Positions 45,873 to 57,124 of a stretch of 64,000 nucleotides of DNA are shown piece by piece. Each line of letters begins with the position of its first letter. Positions within the stretch are counted from its first letter, which is position 1. The notes under the pieces were generated by a model. The model worked only from the letters and a program-made list of their open reading frames with translations. It ran no database searches and was not told the DNA's origin. Position numbers and translations under genes: made by a program. This DNA is from Anthoceros angustus (lineage: Eukaryota > Streptophyta > Anthocerotopsida > Anthocerotales > Anthocerotaceae). Location of the stretch: the NCBI GenBank assembly GCA_010909165.1, contig MU008172.1:744001-808000 (forward strand), in the 5' to 3' direction.

Positions 45873-47229
45873 CTCCTGCAGACTTAGCAAACTTCAATGT
45901 CGACTACGGAGCTCCCTGCAGTCATCTTACAGCAAGGCCGTCTCCTCGTGGCAGCTCCCAGCATCCCTCAAACACAATGCAAATCACATGCAATCGATGG
46001 CCATGTCGCTTAATCCAGCAATCGGACTCGCTCGCCGTTGGGAAACCAGCGGATGAACCCTAACATCCGTTGGTAAACCCTGACACCGTATGGGAAGGCG
46101 ACTACAAATGATAACATTTTTTCTCTGTACACGCATGTTACACACTGCTCAGCTAACCAGTTATATGTAATGGAGATTAGCACGACAGTCCAGGAGGCGG
46201 CAGCTTTTGCTGGCCTCGGAAACAGCAAGGAAGCCGAGGCCCAGATTGCGGATAGGACCACAGCCTCAGGCAAACAAGACGCCCCGGCGGCCTCTTCGAT
46301 GATGTGCTTCAATCATCAAGCATTCTTGTCCTTCTGTGTCAGCACGCTGGTTTCAGCCCGGAACGCATGATCGCAACTGCCATGCAATTGGGTCCTAATT
46401 CTACATTTTGCTTTTGCAATTTCGACAATTCGTGTAAACCCCTGCAATTTGCCCAGCGCGAAGTTTGCAAAACTGCCTCGCTTTCCTCGGCTTCGCCTTC
46501 AGCTACCGCTCTGGTTCTGGTTGCATGGCCAGATGTCTTGTTTCAGCTCCGCTCTGGCACAGTCTGAGCTGAGCCTCTCTTGTGTCGGCTAGTGAGCGCC
46601 CCAGGAAATGGTTTGACAGCTCAGGACTTGTGCACCGGCGGCTGGAGGAGCGTGCTCTCTTTGCTGCACGCTGTTGTTTGCTCCTGAGGTGCGGTCGTAG
46701 CTGGATGAGCTGCTTCAAGCAGCTGTAGTCCTCCAAGCCCCGCTAACTGCCAGGTAAGGTGTAGCTTCTGTGGCTAGATCGAAAGCGCTTTTCCGTTGTA
46801 TGCAGCAAATGTTTGTTAGTTTCCGGATTTCCAGCTCCGGCTCGCACATGCGTGTTCGTTTTGGAAAAGCTCGTGACTTTTGTGGTGCAGGCAGTTCGTG
46901 TGTGTCGTACCGGAGATTTGCATTTCTGATGGACATTCCCGCCCGTGTCCGATCTCGATCGGACTTTTTTATGTGAGATTTTGGTAGCATGTTTTAGTGT
47001 CGGTGGAGAGGAGTGGGAGATGAAGCAGCAGCCAGCAGCATGAGTCGGATTGACTTGACGGAAAAGTCGATTAGGTCGCGCAAAGTAGCAGATAGGTTAA
47101 GGAGTTTCGTAATACCCTGGTTAGGGTTGGGATTAGTGTGCTTTTGCATGTTTTAATTGCTGGAAGATTGTGTGTCATGTGAAGCAGGTCTGTTAGTGCT
47201 TGAAGAGGTTGGAATGATCTGGTTTGGCA
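45873..47229. other. Divergent intergenic region between uL22m and the 561-residue gene
   Basis: Short frames only. 46560-46990 is moderately GC-rich and probably includes 5'UTR sequence of the downstream gene. No gene is supported. Confidence 0.5.
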
Positions 47230-48915
47230 ATGGTGAACTTCAAGGAGCTCAGAGTATTGTCGATGAGAGGGTCAGAGAAGGTGCTAGTAGGAGCTGTTCG
47301 ATGCCCTCTGGATGCCACTTTTGGGGTGGTGCGTAAGGAGATTGAGATGGACGAGCTCGTTTCTTACCCCTTTGACTTCGTCATACTGGACAGTATTTTG
47401 AGAGGGAAGCAGGAGGCAAGATGGCAGGTGCATGAGAATGAGGTGCACATAAAGCAAAGGTATGACATCCAGCCTGTGAGCAAAAGACAATGCTTGGAGG
47501 ATCCTCACAAGGATGGAGTCTTGGATATGGAACATTCTCCAGAGACTGGGTTGGGAGAGGTTGCAGACTGTGAGAGCAACAATGAGAAACGCCTGGAGGC
47601 ATGCAAGAAGGAACACGCCAGCTTGACTGAAAATCAGCTCAAGAGCAAGCTTGTGCCATCGGAGATTCTTCTTCGTTGGGAATGTGAGGCCGAGAGAGTC
47701 AGGGCTCGGTTGACAAGCCGGGGGAGGGAGGACAAGTTTGACATCTACACAAGAGATGAAGGAGGTGAGGTGATCATCAAGGTTTGGTGCTTGGAATGTG
47801 GAAGGACTTACGGCTCAGGGAAGGATCCAGTCACCAGTGCTTATCGGACCCTATCAAACTTTCACCAGTCTCACATACGCAGCGCTACACACAGGGATAA
47901 CTATGCTGCGAATCATGGCGTCGACCCAGATGCATTACCCAGAGCAGAGAAAACTCACAAGGAGGAAATTGAGGCAGCCATGCTTGAGGTGTCCAACTTC
48001 AACAGTTCTCACCCAGGAGCATCTTTTGAGATCGTGCAGCTGACCTTAGGTAACTTCAGCAACAAACATCATGTTTTCATGAGGTGCACACTTGATGATA
48101 AGTGGCTTAATCTTGTGCCCAAATGTGGCATGGCCACTGAGACAATTATGCTGCGCCATGTTCAGTCGACGGTACATGAAGGTGCCTTGTCGCAAAAGTT
48201 GCAGAGTAGTAGAGCATTGGAGGAGCGAAAGGGCCTTGCTGGTGCAGGTGTTGCAACTCCGTTACCGGGGCCCGGTGCTGCCTTGCATCAGCACCTATCA
48301 GGGGTACAGCAGTGCAAGGAATCTGTGAAACTTGAGTTCGACCAGTCAAGTGAATCAGGTAGTGACTGCGAGTTTGATGATGGTACCAGCAGCGGGGATG
48401 ATGATGGTAGTGAGGAGGATGACAGCGAGGATCTCAGTGGTGGGCTCCTACTCTCATGCTCAGGCTCGGAGGTGGAGGAGCTGGTGTCATCTCCAGAGTC
48501 CTCCTTCACTACATCCGGCGAGTCAGAAGATGTGTCATTTGCATCTGGATCGCAGTCAGGGGAAGGGCAAGCAAGTGGGATCCACTCGTCTTCAGATCTC
48601 CTGGCCAACCTGTGCTGGGGATTGTGGCAACCGGAGGTGGAAATCAATAACAGTCTGCTGACCGTCAAGAATCTGTTGGCAGATGAGAAGGGTGGGGCAG
48701 ACTGGTGGGCTGAGCCACACACCAAGGCTTCAGTGTGTTGTAGAGGCAAAGTGTACACGATCGTGGGCTGCTTCAGGCACCGAAAGTGCGAAAGGCTGTC
48801 CCACGCAGATCCGTTTCCAAACCTGTGTTGCCCTCTGTGCAGACAAATCCCCATGTGCACAGATTTCAGGGACAAAGCAGTGGGACTTGGGGGGCCACCG
48901 CATGTTGGTGTTTGA
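47230..48915 (+). CDS. Unrecognised 561-residue protein with Cys/His clusters and an acidic region
   Basis: I do not recognise the family. The ATG at 47230 opens MVNFKELRVLSMRGSEKVLV; the frame continues two codons upstream but has no other ATG nearby. A first putative metal-binding cluster at about residues 185-225 has CLECGRTYG, then FHQSHIRSATHRDNY, a C-x2-C with two spaced His residues, as in BED-like fingers. A second at about 505-545 reads ASVCCRGKVYTIVGCFRHRK, then CCPLCRQIPMC. Between them, residues 375-460 are Ser/Glu/Asp-rich and probably disordered. No signal peptide or membrane segment is visible. The frame is uninterrupted for 1.7 kb, so it is almost certainly coding. The downstream frame to 49048 (MLVFDSSTQV, FVSIEGRRQWNELV) looks protein-like and may be joined by splicing near 48880. 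Possible sources are a lineage-specific gene or a domesticated transposon protein. Confidence 0.7.
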   Translation: MVNFKELRVLSMRGSEKVLVGAVRCPLDATFGVVRKEIEMDELVSYPFDFVILDSILRGKQEARWQVHENEVHIKQRYDIQPVSKRQCLEDPHKDGVLDMEHSPETGLGEVADCESNNEKRLEACKKEHASLTENQLKSKLVPSEILLRWECEAERVRARLTSRGREDKFDIYTRDEGGEVIIKVWCLECGRTYGSGKDPVTSAYRTLSNFHQSHIRSATHRDNYAANHGVDPDALPRAEKTHKEEIEAAMLEVSNFNSSHPGASFEIVQLTLGNFSNKHHVFMRCTLDDKWLNLVPKCGMATETIMLRHVQSTVHEGALSQKLQSSRALEERKGLAGAGVATPLPGPGAALHQHLSGVQQCKESVKLEFDQSSESGSDCEFDDGTSSGDDDGSEEDDSEDLSGGLLLSCSGSEVEELVSSPESSFTTSGESEDVSFASGSQSGEGQASGIHSSSDLLANLCWGLWQPEVEINNSLLTVKNLLADEKGGADWWAEPHTKASVCCRGKVYTIVGCFRHRKCERLSHADPFPNLCCPLCRQIPMCTDFRDKAVGLGGPPHVGV

Positions 48916-50119
48916 CTCCAGTACACAGGTGTCGCATCGGCAAGCGTCATGCACCTTCGGGAAGTGGAGGGATATAGGCATTCCAGTGATCCCGTTCCAC
49001 GTTTTTGTCAGCATCGAAGGTCGAAGACAGTGGAACGAGCTTGTGTGAAACGTTTGTTTACAGGCTCACGGCTTTGTACTGTGAAGAGGTGTGAGAACAA
49101 GGCAGTCTCACCGAGTTTTGTTAAGTCAAACATCCTCCGAGGTAGACCTATTTTATACCTACGGTCTCCGTACATCACTAGGTTACGTGTGGAGTAAATT
49201 TATGAGAAAAGCGCACTCTCCGGCTATCGCGGGGACCAGCCTGGTTCCATGGTCCGTTACCCGGTGTCTCCTACCGGGCGCTGGACCCATGCCTCTTCGG
49301 GCAGGGCCCATGCCAGCCACCTGCTGAGGACCAGCTTCCGCTTGGCCTTCCTGGCCTGGTCAGTCGTCATCGCGGTCTCACTGTGAAATTCAGGGGTTGC
49401 GCTGCTCCCGCTTTCCTTCCTGCGCTCTCTCGTTCCACATTCCGGGCGGGCGCGTATATATCCGGCAGCCTGTTTGCTTCCTTGCCATTCTTCCATGTGC
49501 CCGGCAAGCCGCTGCTCTTCTTCGCCTGTCGCTGCTTCTTCGCCCGTCGCTGCTTCTCCGGCCGTCCTGGCCTTCTTGAATCTGTTTTGCGGGAGCCTTC
49601 ACGACGTCCCCGGATCTCTGCCCTGAGGTGAGGAGCGCGCATGCAGCGACGTTCAGTTTTCTTGTCCAGTTTTTCTTGTCCACTTTCTCAAATGTCGGTA
49701 GCGCCCTCCGCCATCTTTCTTTAAGAAGATCATTCTGGCACGCCAGTAATTCTTTTGGAATTTCCCGCGCTGTGCGCATCTGTGTGGCATGGAGGATTCG
49801 GCTGCGCTGTCGCCTGAGGAGATGCATGCAGAATCTACCTTCTGATGTAACCGGTGTTGTGTTTGTTGTGTAGCTTTGAGGCCGAAGCATCGCGCGCGCT
49901 CGCTCCGTTACGAAACATTTGCGCCTATTTCGGAAGCTTCCGAAGCGGGATTTCTTCTTGTTAGGAAAGTTAACCGGTGAGTAGCTCAATTACGGGCTCC
50001 TTCTGCCTGAGCCTCAGGAATTCAGGGGCCGTGGTTGGATAGTAGTCGCAAGGTTGCTGCTGCTGCTGCACGCGCCGTACTAACTGTTAGCCGCCGTTGT
50101 GCTCGGGACGGGACAGGAA
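48916..50119. other. Intergenic and 5'UTR of the small protein gene
   Basis: Overlapping frames on both strands at 49367-49989 look like GC-rich shadows. The sequence near 49626 (CCTGAGGTGAGG) could be a splice donor of a 5'UTR intron. Confidence 0.4.
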
Positions 50120-50392
50120 ATGGCAGGTACTGGAAGATCTGACTCCTTTGGCCTCGACTGGGCCGACCAGTGGGACTACAAAGGGCAAGATGAACACATG
50201 AACCGGAATGAAGATGTTTCCAACCCGAGCAAATTGTCATCCTACAACCAGAAGGTGAAGGCTGCAGCAAGCTCAGGCTTTACCAAGGCAAAGTCTGCAG
50301 CTACAACAGGTGCAGAGAAGATGAAGTCTGGAACCAAGTCGGGGGTGAACTGGATCAAGGAGCAGGTTGCCAAGAGGAAAACCAAGAGCTGA
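50120..50392 (+). CDS. Small conserved plant protein of unknown function, 90 residues
   Basis: ATG 50120 (context GGAAATGG) opens MAGTGRSDSFGLDWADQWDY. The SDSFGLDWADQWD block is shared with small plant proteins of unknown role. The second half (VKAAASSGFTKAKSAATTGA, then KSGTKSGVNWIKEQVAKRK) repeats an 11-residue-like Lys/Ala pattern similar to LEA-type amphipathic helices. There is no signal peptide or membrane span. The stop is at 50390-50392. A stress or structural role would be a guess. Confidence 0.72.
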   Translation: MAGTGRSDSFGLDWADQWDYKGQDEHMNRNEDVSNPSKLSSYNQKVKAAASSGFTKAKSAATTGAEKMKSGTKSGVNWIKEQVAKRKTKS

Positions 50393-51306
50393 GGACTTTG
50401 GCCTGCCCACCAGTCACCACTGGAAGGTTGTTCTTCGCTTAGGGCTTCGTGACTTGTGCTGAAATGGATCTTGTGTCACTCTTGTTTCCGGGTAGCTAGA
50501 CCGAATTTCTTTTGTACATAATTCTTGTAGTTTCTTGACGACGCGCTGTGCCACTTGGTTTCTTTCCCACGTGTATGCCGTGATGGAAGTGCATAAAGCT
50601 GCGAAGTACGCAGTCCGGAATCCTGGATGAGGTGAAGCCGGCAACGTTTGCGTTCGCTGACTGTGTACATAACTAGCACGGATATTCGCACGGGTACACT
50701 CTACCTGTCGTTTGTAGACATACGTATTTTTCATTTCCATAGCAATATACAGTATGTATACACATACAATAGGTGTTGAAGAAACGTAGGAAAACCTATA
50801 CATAGTACATCGAGGTGTACACACACACATGCTACAGGCCTACAGGCCTATAGGCCTACATGCCCCACGGCTCCTGCTGTAGTAGGTCATAAAGGCTTGC
50901 CAAGCCATGCCAAGTGTGTCAACGATGGTGACAAATTTTTCGCCTATTTCCCGGAGGCTGGATATGTAATCGGTAGACGTGGTGGCCCCCAACCTTTGAC
51001 CCAGGTAACTGCTCCAGCCACAGCCAGCGAGCCCGGCTCGCAGTGACTTAGCACAGCTCCGCCTTGAGATGATAACAGTGTGTTTTTTGGGCCTTGGAAG
51101 GGACCACGCAACACATGGCCATGTCACCGGCGACACTTCTATGCGGCCGAAGCATCGCTGCTGTTTCGTCATGATGCGGATCGGGTTGCTGCGCACTTAT
51201 CTCTTCCCCTGCTTCTTCTCAGTGTAGCAGCCGCAACAGGAATTGCTTGTCGGGACCCCTTCGCGCTCTTGCTGCATCTGCAAGAGCCTCCTCATCTCGC
51301 TTCGGG
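50393..51306. other. Intergenic; one possible minus-strand exon
   Basis: A 118-codon minus frame (51196-50840) has a protein-like second half (TDYISSLREIGEKFVTIVD, then GMAWQAFMTYYS) preceded by a CAG that could be an acceptor. I could not find partner exons. 50660-50830 is AT-rich with short direct repeats (CTACAGGCCTA). Confidence 0.35.
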
Positions 51307-54300
51307 ATGGCCGATTATGCGGATTCTTCCTATGGAGGGAAGAAGTCCTTCCGCCACATTACCAGGGAGCGTAAGTCTCTACTCCAATTCTCCTGCTCCA
51401 CAGCCTGCTGCTCTTTCTCAGCTGGATTCTTCCACATGGAGTTCACACTTTCTGGTCCTGCAGGTCTGCTTCATGATATGCTGCGTACCGCCAAGCTGTC
51501 CAAGTCTGGATCTGAGTGGAAGGTCCGTGAATTTCGCCCCAAAATTTTTCACTGGATCTGGGCAGATCCGGTTCCGCGGATGTCAGAATTCTGGGGCAAA
51601 GATGCTTCGCATGCGTCAGGATTAGTGTGACAATGCTTGCACAGCTGCCTCTTATTCCATTGCACGCTCCATTCCTGCTGGGATCCATACACCACCTACT
51701 TGTGCAACGCTCACTCTAGCTTAGCATGTTGCCGGTACCTCTGTGGCATCATTTGGCTTGAAGCGTTGCTCTTCAGGCTTCGACCTTAGTGGTGTGAGGG
51801 ATTAGGGCGACGTGTTTGCATCCTCTCACGCCTATTTTCCACCCTCTTGGACTTGTGGTTTGCTTCACAGGTCCTCATTATGGATGAAGTTACTGTCAAG
51901 GTGATGTCGTATTCTTGCAAAATGGCAGATATCACAGATGAGGGCATATCACGTATGGACCTGGACTGCACTCCCTCTTGTTTGCATTCATCTGGATTTC
52001 TCCTAGAAATGTTGCCCGGAGCTCAACTCTTGGTTTTCAGTCAAAATGATGACCACAATTTTCCATAGGAGAGCTTCTATTTGGGCCTGTTGACGGGGAA
52101 AGGCCAGGAAACAGTCATGTCTGAACTCTTTTGTTATTCCCACAGTTGTTGAAGACCTTAACAAGCGGAGGCAGCCTCTACCTGGGCTTGAAGCAGTGTA
52201 TTTTATATCTCCCCATCGAGAAAGGTGTTACTCCGCCACAATTTCATGCACCTTCACTTCTTTTATTTTACATTGGAACTAAATGATGATGCTTGTGGTA
52301 TCTGGTGCCATTTGGTGCCTTCATTGATCAGTTGTTCTTCCCTTACTTCATCTTCATATCCTCTGCTATTGATCACAGTGTCAAAAAGTTTATGGGGGAC
52401 ATGTCCGGCAAGTCCCCTCTCTACAAAAAGTAAGGCTTCACCTGACAGGAGTTTGTCGTTCTCATGGATCACTTGCACTTCCCCTTGAATGCTCGAACAT
52501 TTGCCGTTCTGCAGAGCGCACGTCTTCTTCAGCTCCCCGATTGCCCGAGAATTGTTGCAAACAATCAAGAGTGATGCTTCTGTCATCTCCCGTCTTGCAG
52601 CTCTGAGAGAGGTATTAGAGATTTCATGTTTCTCTATGTTGGTGGATGGGCTGATGAAATCCTTCGTTTTTTAACAAACGTGCAACTGGTTATGGTGAAA
52701 TGCAGATGAACTTGGAGTATTTGTCCGTGGACATCCAGGTATGTAGACCCATGCGTCACCCCGTATTAGGTTATATAGCTTGTAGTCGATCCTTGTCAGT
52801 TGCGAGTCGTTTCAAACTATAGGCTGCAGAGATAAATGGTTTACTTATGAGCTTAGGGAGCATTGCTATGCAGGGATTTATCACAGACAACGATAGAGCA
52901 CTGGAACAGCTATTTGGTGAGCATAGTGAAGGCACTCGGGATTTTGATGTGTGCTTAGACACAATTGCTGGAAGACTGGCTACTGTTTTTGCATCACTAC
53001 AGGTTTCTGTTTCTGAAATCCTTTTTGATGTACATGTGCTGAATGCATATAACTAGAATTCCTATTCTGCACTTGGGAGAATCTCTGAAAAATTTGTTAG
53101 CAGGTTGTTGAATTAACTCCAGACCCTTGCAATGACTTCCAGGAGTTCCCTCTTGTGAGATACAGACTACCACCAGCTGCAGGTTCTTCAGCAGCTGCAA
53201 CAGGTCGGGAACTAGTGCCTACAAAACTCGCTGCAGCAATCTGGGACCGTCTGATGAAGTACAAGTCCTCTCTGCCTAACTTTCCGCAGAACGAGACTTG
53301 TGAACTTGTAATCGTCGATCGATCTCTGGACCCGGTATTTTCTCTTAACTATTGAAGAATTCTGCTGTTCAGATGCTACTCAAGTTCTCAATGGAAGCAT
53401 GGACATATGTCATTCTGCTGCAAGTTGCAGGGAAAGAGGTTTATCCAGAGGAGGTTGCAGGCTTGACAACACCCTTATGATTTTGCTGCAGGTAGCACCA
53501 ATCATACATGAATGGACATATGATGCAATGTGCCATGACCTACTTGAACTTGATGGCAATAAGTACGTTTATGAGGTATGCACTTGACTGGTAGGTTGCC
53601 TTGGAGAACTTAATTTTGGTGCAACTGCTCATTTGTGGCTTCTGGTATCCTAGCAACCAGAGGACTGCATATCTAGTGCCTCAGGCATGCCAGTCTATGT
53701 GTTGGTGTGCAGCTTACCACAAATTCAGGGAAGAAAGAACAAAAGGAAGTTCTACTCGAAGAACATGATCCTGTTTGGGTTGAGTTGCGCGATCTGCATA
53801 TTGCTGAGGTAAGTGTGCAACAGTTACAATGCAGTTTGAGCTGGTACTGGTAAGAGTTGGCTAAATGATGAATGTGTTCATCAAAGTATAAGGTGGTGGA
53901 ATGCCTTTGCACAGGCAAACTTGAGGCTGAGTCAAAAGATGCAGCAATTTGGTTCGAAGAATAAGGCTGCAGAACTTCGCCTTGGTGGGAGGTACATCAG
54001 ATTCTTTGAATTTGTAGGGTGCGCGTCAGAGGGGGTGCTGTTATGTCACCCGTACTTAGGCAGTCATAGTATAGGTCTCGTTTGATATGTTCAGTTGTCC
54101 GGTTTGTATATAGTTTATGATTTTCCCTACTGTCGAAGATGTTGGTTTTTTTTGTATGCTATCAGGCCAGTACATTGTGGTTGCTTCTTGCTCATTTCCG
54201 GTCAGTGTAGTCGGCTCTTGGTGTTTGATAAGCACCTGCATGGCCAACCTTTCTTTCAATCATAACAGGGAAGGATCCGAGCTCTCCACAAAGGACATGC

Positions 54301-56313
54301 AAAAGATGGTGCAAGCTCTCCCTCAATATCGGGATCAGCTGGATAAGTTGGGCCTGCACATTCATGTAAGTCGTCTGCAGCAGTGAAAGATGCTTGCAGG
54401 CAGATGGCTATTGACTACATAACAACTTTGTCGGGTAGTTTTATTACTTGATAAACACTACTTTACTTAAATAGTTGCTTGGAATCTTCACTTGTGTTTG
54501 GATGTCATGGCCATCGGGTTAACCAAAATCTTTGGATGGATGCAGATTGCCACGGTGTTGAATGACAAAGTGAAAGAACTCGGTTTGAGTGATATTGGTA
54601 ACCTTGAGCAGGACTTTGTGTTTGGTGATGCCAGTAGCAAAGAGTTGATCAACCTTTTGAACACGAAGCAGGTTTGGCGGACATGCCCTCGCTGCAGTTT
54701 TTCCCCACCTAGGCAATACCTCCGAGATGGACCAGTAAACACATGGTTGCATGTTTGGTGATAGGATATGTCCGCTGACATTCGGCTGCGGCTCATGATG
54801 ATCTATGCTGCTACACATCCTGAAAAGCTTGATACCACAAAGAGAATGCAGTGGATGAAGGTATGTCAACCCTGTTCCAGATCTCATTTTTGGACTAGAT
54901 TTTGTTTTGATGAGGAGAGGTCAAGTTCCATACTGAGGTGGTCTAGCTGCACCTCGACTCATAAGTTGACAGCTGCCAAGATCTCCTTTACCTGTTTCCC
55001 TGACATCAGCGCACATCTTGTTCTTGTTGTCAAGTGTATCTTTGTGTGCGTGTGTGTGTTAACCACGAGATGTTTGCAGCTTGCCAAGCTGAGTGGCGAG
55101 GATATGAACGCTGTTAATAATTTGGAATACATTGGCGTATCGGTTTCAAAGAAATCTTCTGGAGGATTTTCCTTGAAGTTTGGGGGGCGCAAGGTAAGGT
55201 GCTTGAACCTCGGTATGAGTCTGTCCTTTTGCAGCTTTGCCATCAGAAGTATTCTCTCTCTTGGCGGAGCGTCTCCTAAGCTGGGTCTTCTTCACATTGT
55301 GATGCCTTGATGGGATTTTTTACCAGCCTCCACTTCTGGTTTGTTGACGCTGAGGGAAATTCCATGCAGGCCAAGCGACCTCTGAGGGAGGACAAAAAAC
55401 CAGATGAGCAGACTTGGCAACTTTCCAAATTCTATCCTATGCTTGAGGTTAGATTAAGGCTCGTGACTCTGCATTTGGATGCTTGTGTTAATCCGTGGTT
55501 TATTTGGCAGTCTCCAAGTAATACAGTCTGAGGTGGAGTGCCAAACTCGCAGGATGTTATTGAGCAACTGGGTAAGGGAGAGTTATCCAAAGACGAGTAC
55601 CCTTATGTTAAGGAGCCGGCAGCTGGAGCTGTGGGCTCCATGTCAGCAGATCATTCATCAAAGGCTGCAGCCAAACCTGCGCAGTCCATGCGAACCACAG
55701 GTCGAGGTGCAACTTGGGCTACCCAGAAAAACCGTCCTGCAGATGATGGGCTTTCAAGGTTCCTCCTCTTATACATAGCTTGGCTAGGGTTGAGGTTAGA
55801 GCTAATGGCTCAAAGAGTTGCACTTGACTGTGTCTCCCGCTTCTGTTTCAGCGACGCTCCTTTGAAGACTAATCTCAACGATATCAAGTTGAGCGGAAAA
55901 CGGATATTTATCTTTGTTGTTGGTGGCATGACCCGATCTGAGGTACTGTAGTAAGTCGATCCATCGGAGAGTTTCGAATTGCGTAGTTTGTTCTGAGGTT
56001 GAATTGGATTCGCTTGCAGATCAGGGTGTGTCACAAGATGACAATTCAATTGAGGCGTGAAGTTGTTCTAGGTTCTACTAACATTCTCGATCCACGGCAG
56101 TTTGTGTCGGTGAGGACTTGGCCTTTGTCTGGTTCAGGATTGGTACTCTGAAGTTGGAACTGTGCTGCATGTGGTTGGGACATCTCTCTCGTTGGACTGG
56201 ATGCGTGGTTGCCTTTGAGTGACGCTGAATTCGACACAAGCAAAGAGCTCCATGTCAATTCTGCTGTGCAGAAACTGAAGTCGCTGAGCACTTTGGATGA
56301 CATCGAGTTGTGA
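51307..56313 (+). CDS. Sec1/Munc18 (SM) protein, SEC1/KEULE-type
   Basis: SM proteins bind syntaxin-type SNAREs and drive vesicle fusion at the plasma membrane or cell plate. About 20 short exons read in order from [20 protein letters not shown]. They include [20 protein letters not shown] (about 51873) and [20 protein letters not shown] (about 52146), then [16 protein letters not shown] and [20 protein letters not shown]. From about 52700 come [31 protein letters not shown] and [14 protein letters not shown], then [20 protein letters not shown]. The second half has [20 protein letters not shown] and [20 protein letters not shown], then [15 protein letters not shown] and [17 protein letters not shown]. 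The C-terminus reads [16 protein letters not shown] with the stop at 56311-56313. All regions expected for a full-length SM protein are present, so the gene looks intact. Individual joins were not all checked. Confidence 0.9.
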
Positions 56314-57124
56314 GCTGGTCTAATCATGTGAAGCCACCGAAGTGTGCCATATTCGCGTTTGATGTGGCGATGCGGGAACGTTGACATTGTGCCTCCGAAA
56401 GGTAGGTTGACGCTTTGGTAGTTGTAGAGCGCAAGTCAAGTATGCTATACATATGTCTGAAATGTGAATGTAAAGCGAAGGAAACCTACCGTGTACTTGT
56501 TCACGGTTTGCCTGAAGTCATTGAATCCACCATTTAACTCAGGACACGAGTCGGAGCAGGCCAGCAAGGGGAAAGGTGACCCGACCATGTTGTACAGCTT
56601 GTAGAGCAGTGTTGCCGAATCTTGCTTGTCTTCTTGTGCCTCATGTCTGTTAGCATGTGAGAGTAATCCTTGAGGCTCCAACACTTTCAGAGTTAAAAGT
56701 GTCCCTGGTTGTGCATAGCGCCCAGCCGAAAGATTAGTAGAGTGAGACCCCACTTCGCCCGATCAATTTCTGTTTTCTGTGTTGTGGAGGAGTAAGTACC
56801 TACCTCCACTCCGTAGCGTTTCTGGCAAATGTTTCAATAAAGTAAGTTATTACGGATTCCTAGAATCTTTCACGATCCATACGCCTAATGTATGTATGAC
56901 CTAGTGTTGCCGAATCCTGGTTGTCTTCTTGTGCCCGACATTAGAAACACCTCGTCGTCATGGTCCAGATTGGGGTGTATATGTTCAAGCATAGATTCAA
57001 GCGCTGCGCTACTCTAGTAGAGTGAATGCGGAGACTTGATAAAAAGAACGAGAAGGGAAATCCCATCTACCTTGAGGCGAAAGGGACAACCCACGACGGG
57101 GCACTAGACCAGGGGGGCATGCCA
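56314..57124. other. Intergenic, with the probable tail of the LINE remnant
   Basis: The first few hundred bases are probably the 3'UTR of the Sec1 gene. 57042-57120 resembles 4985-5060 and abuts the end of the reverse-transcriptase remnant. Confidence 0.45.

Noticed and set aside
49367-49989. 199-codon minus frame rich in Arg and Lys
   Set aside because: No recognisable domain, composition explained by GC-rich DNA, and it lies in the likely 5'UTR of the small plus-strand gene.
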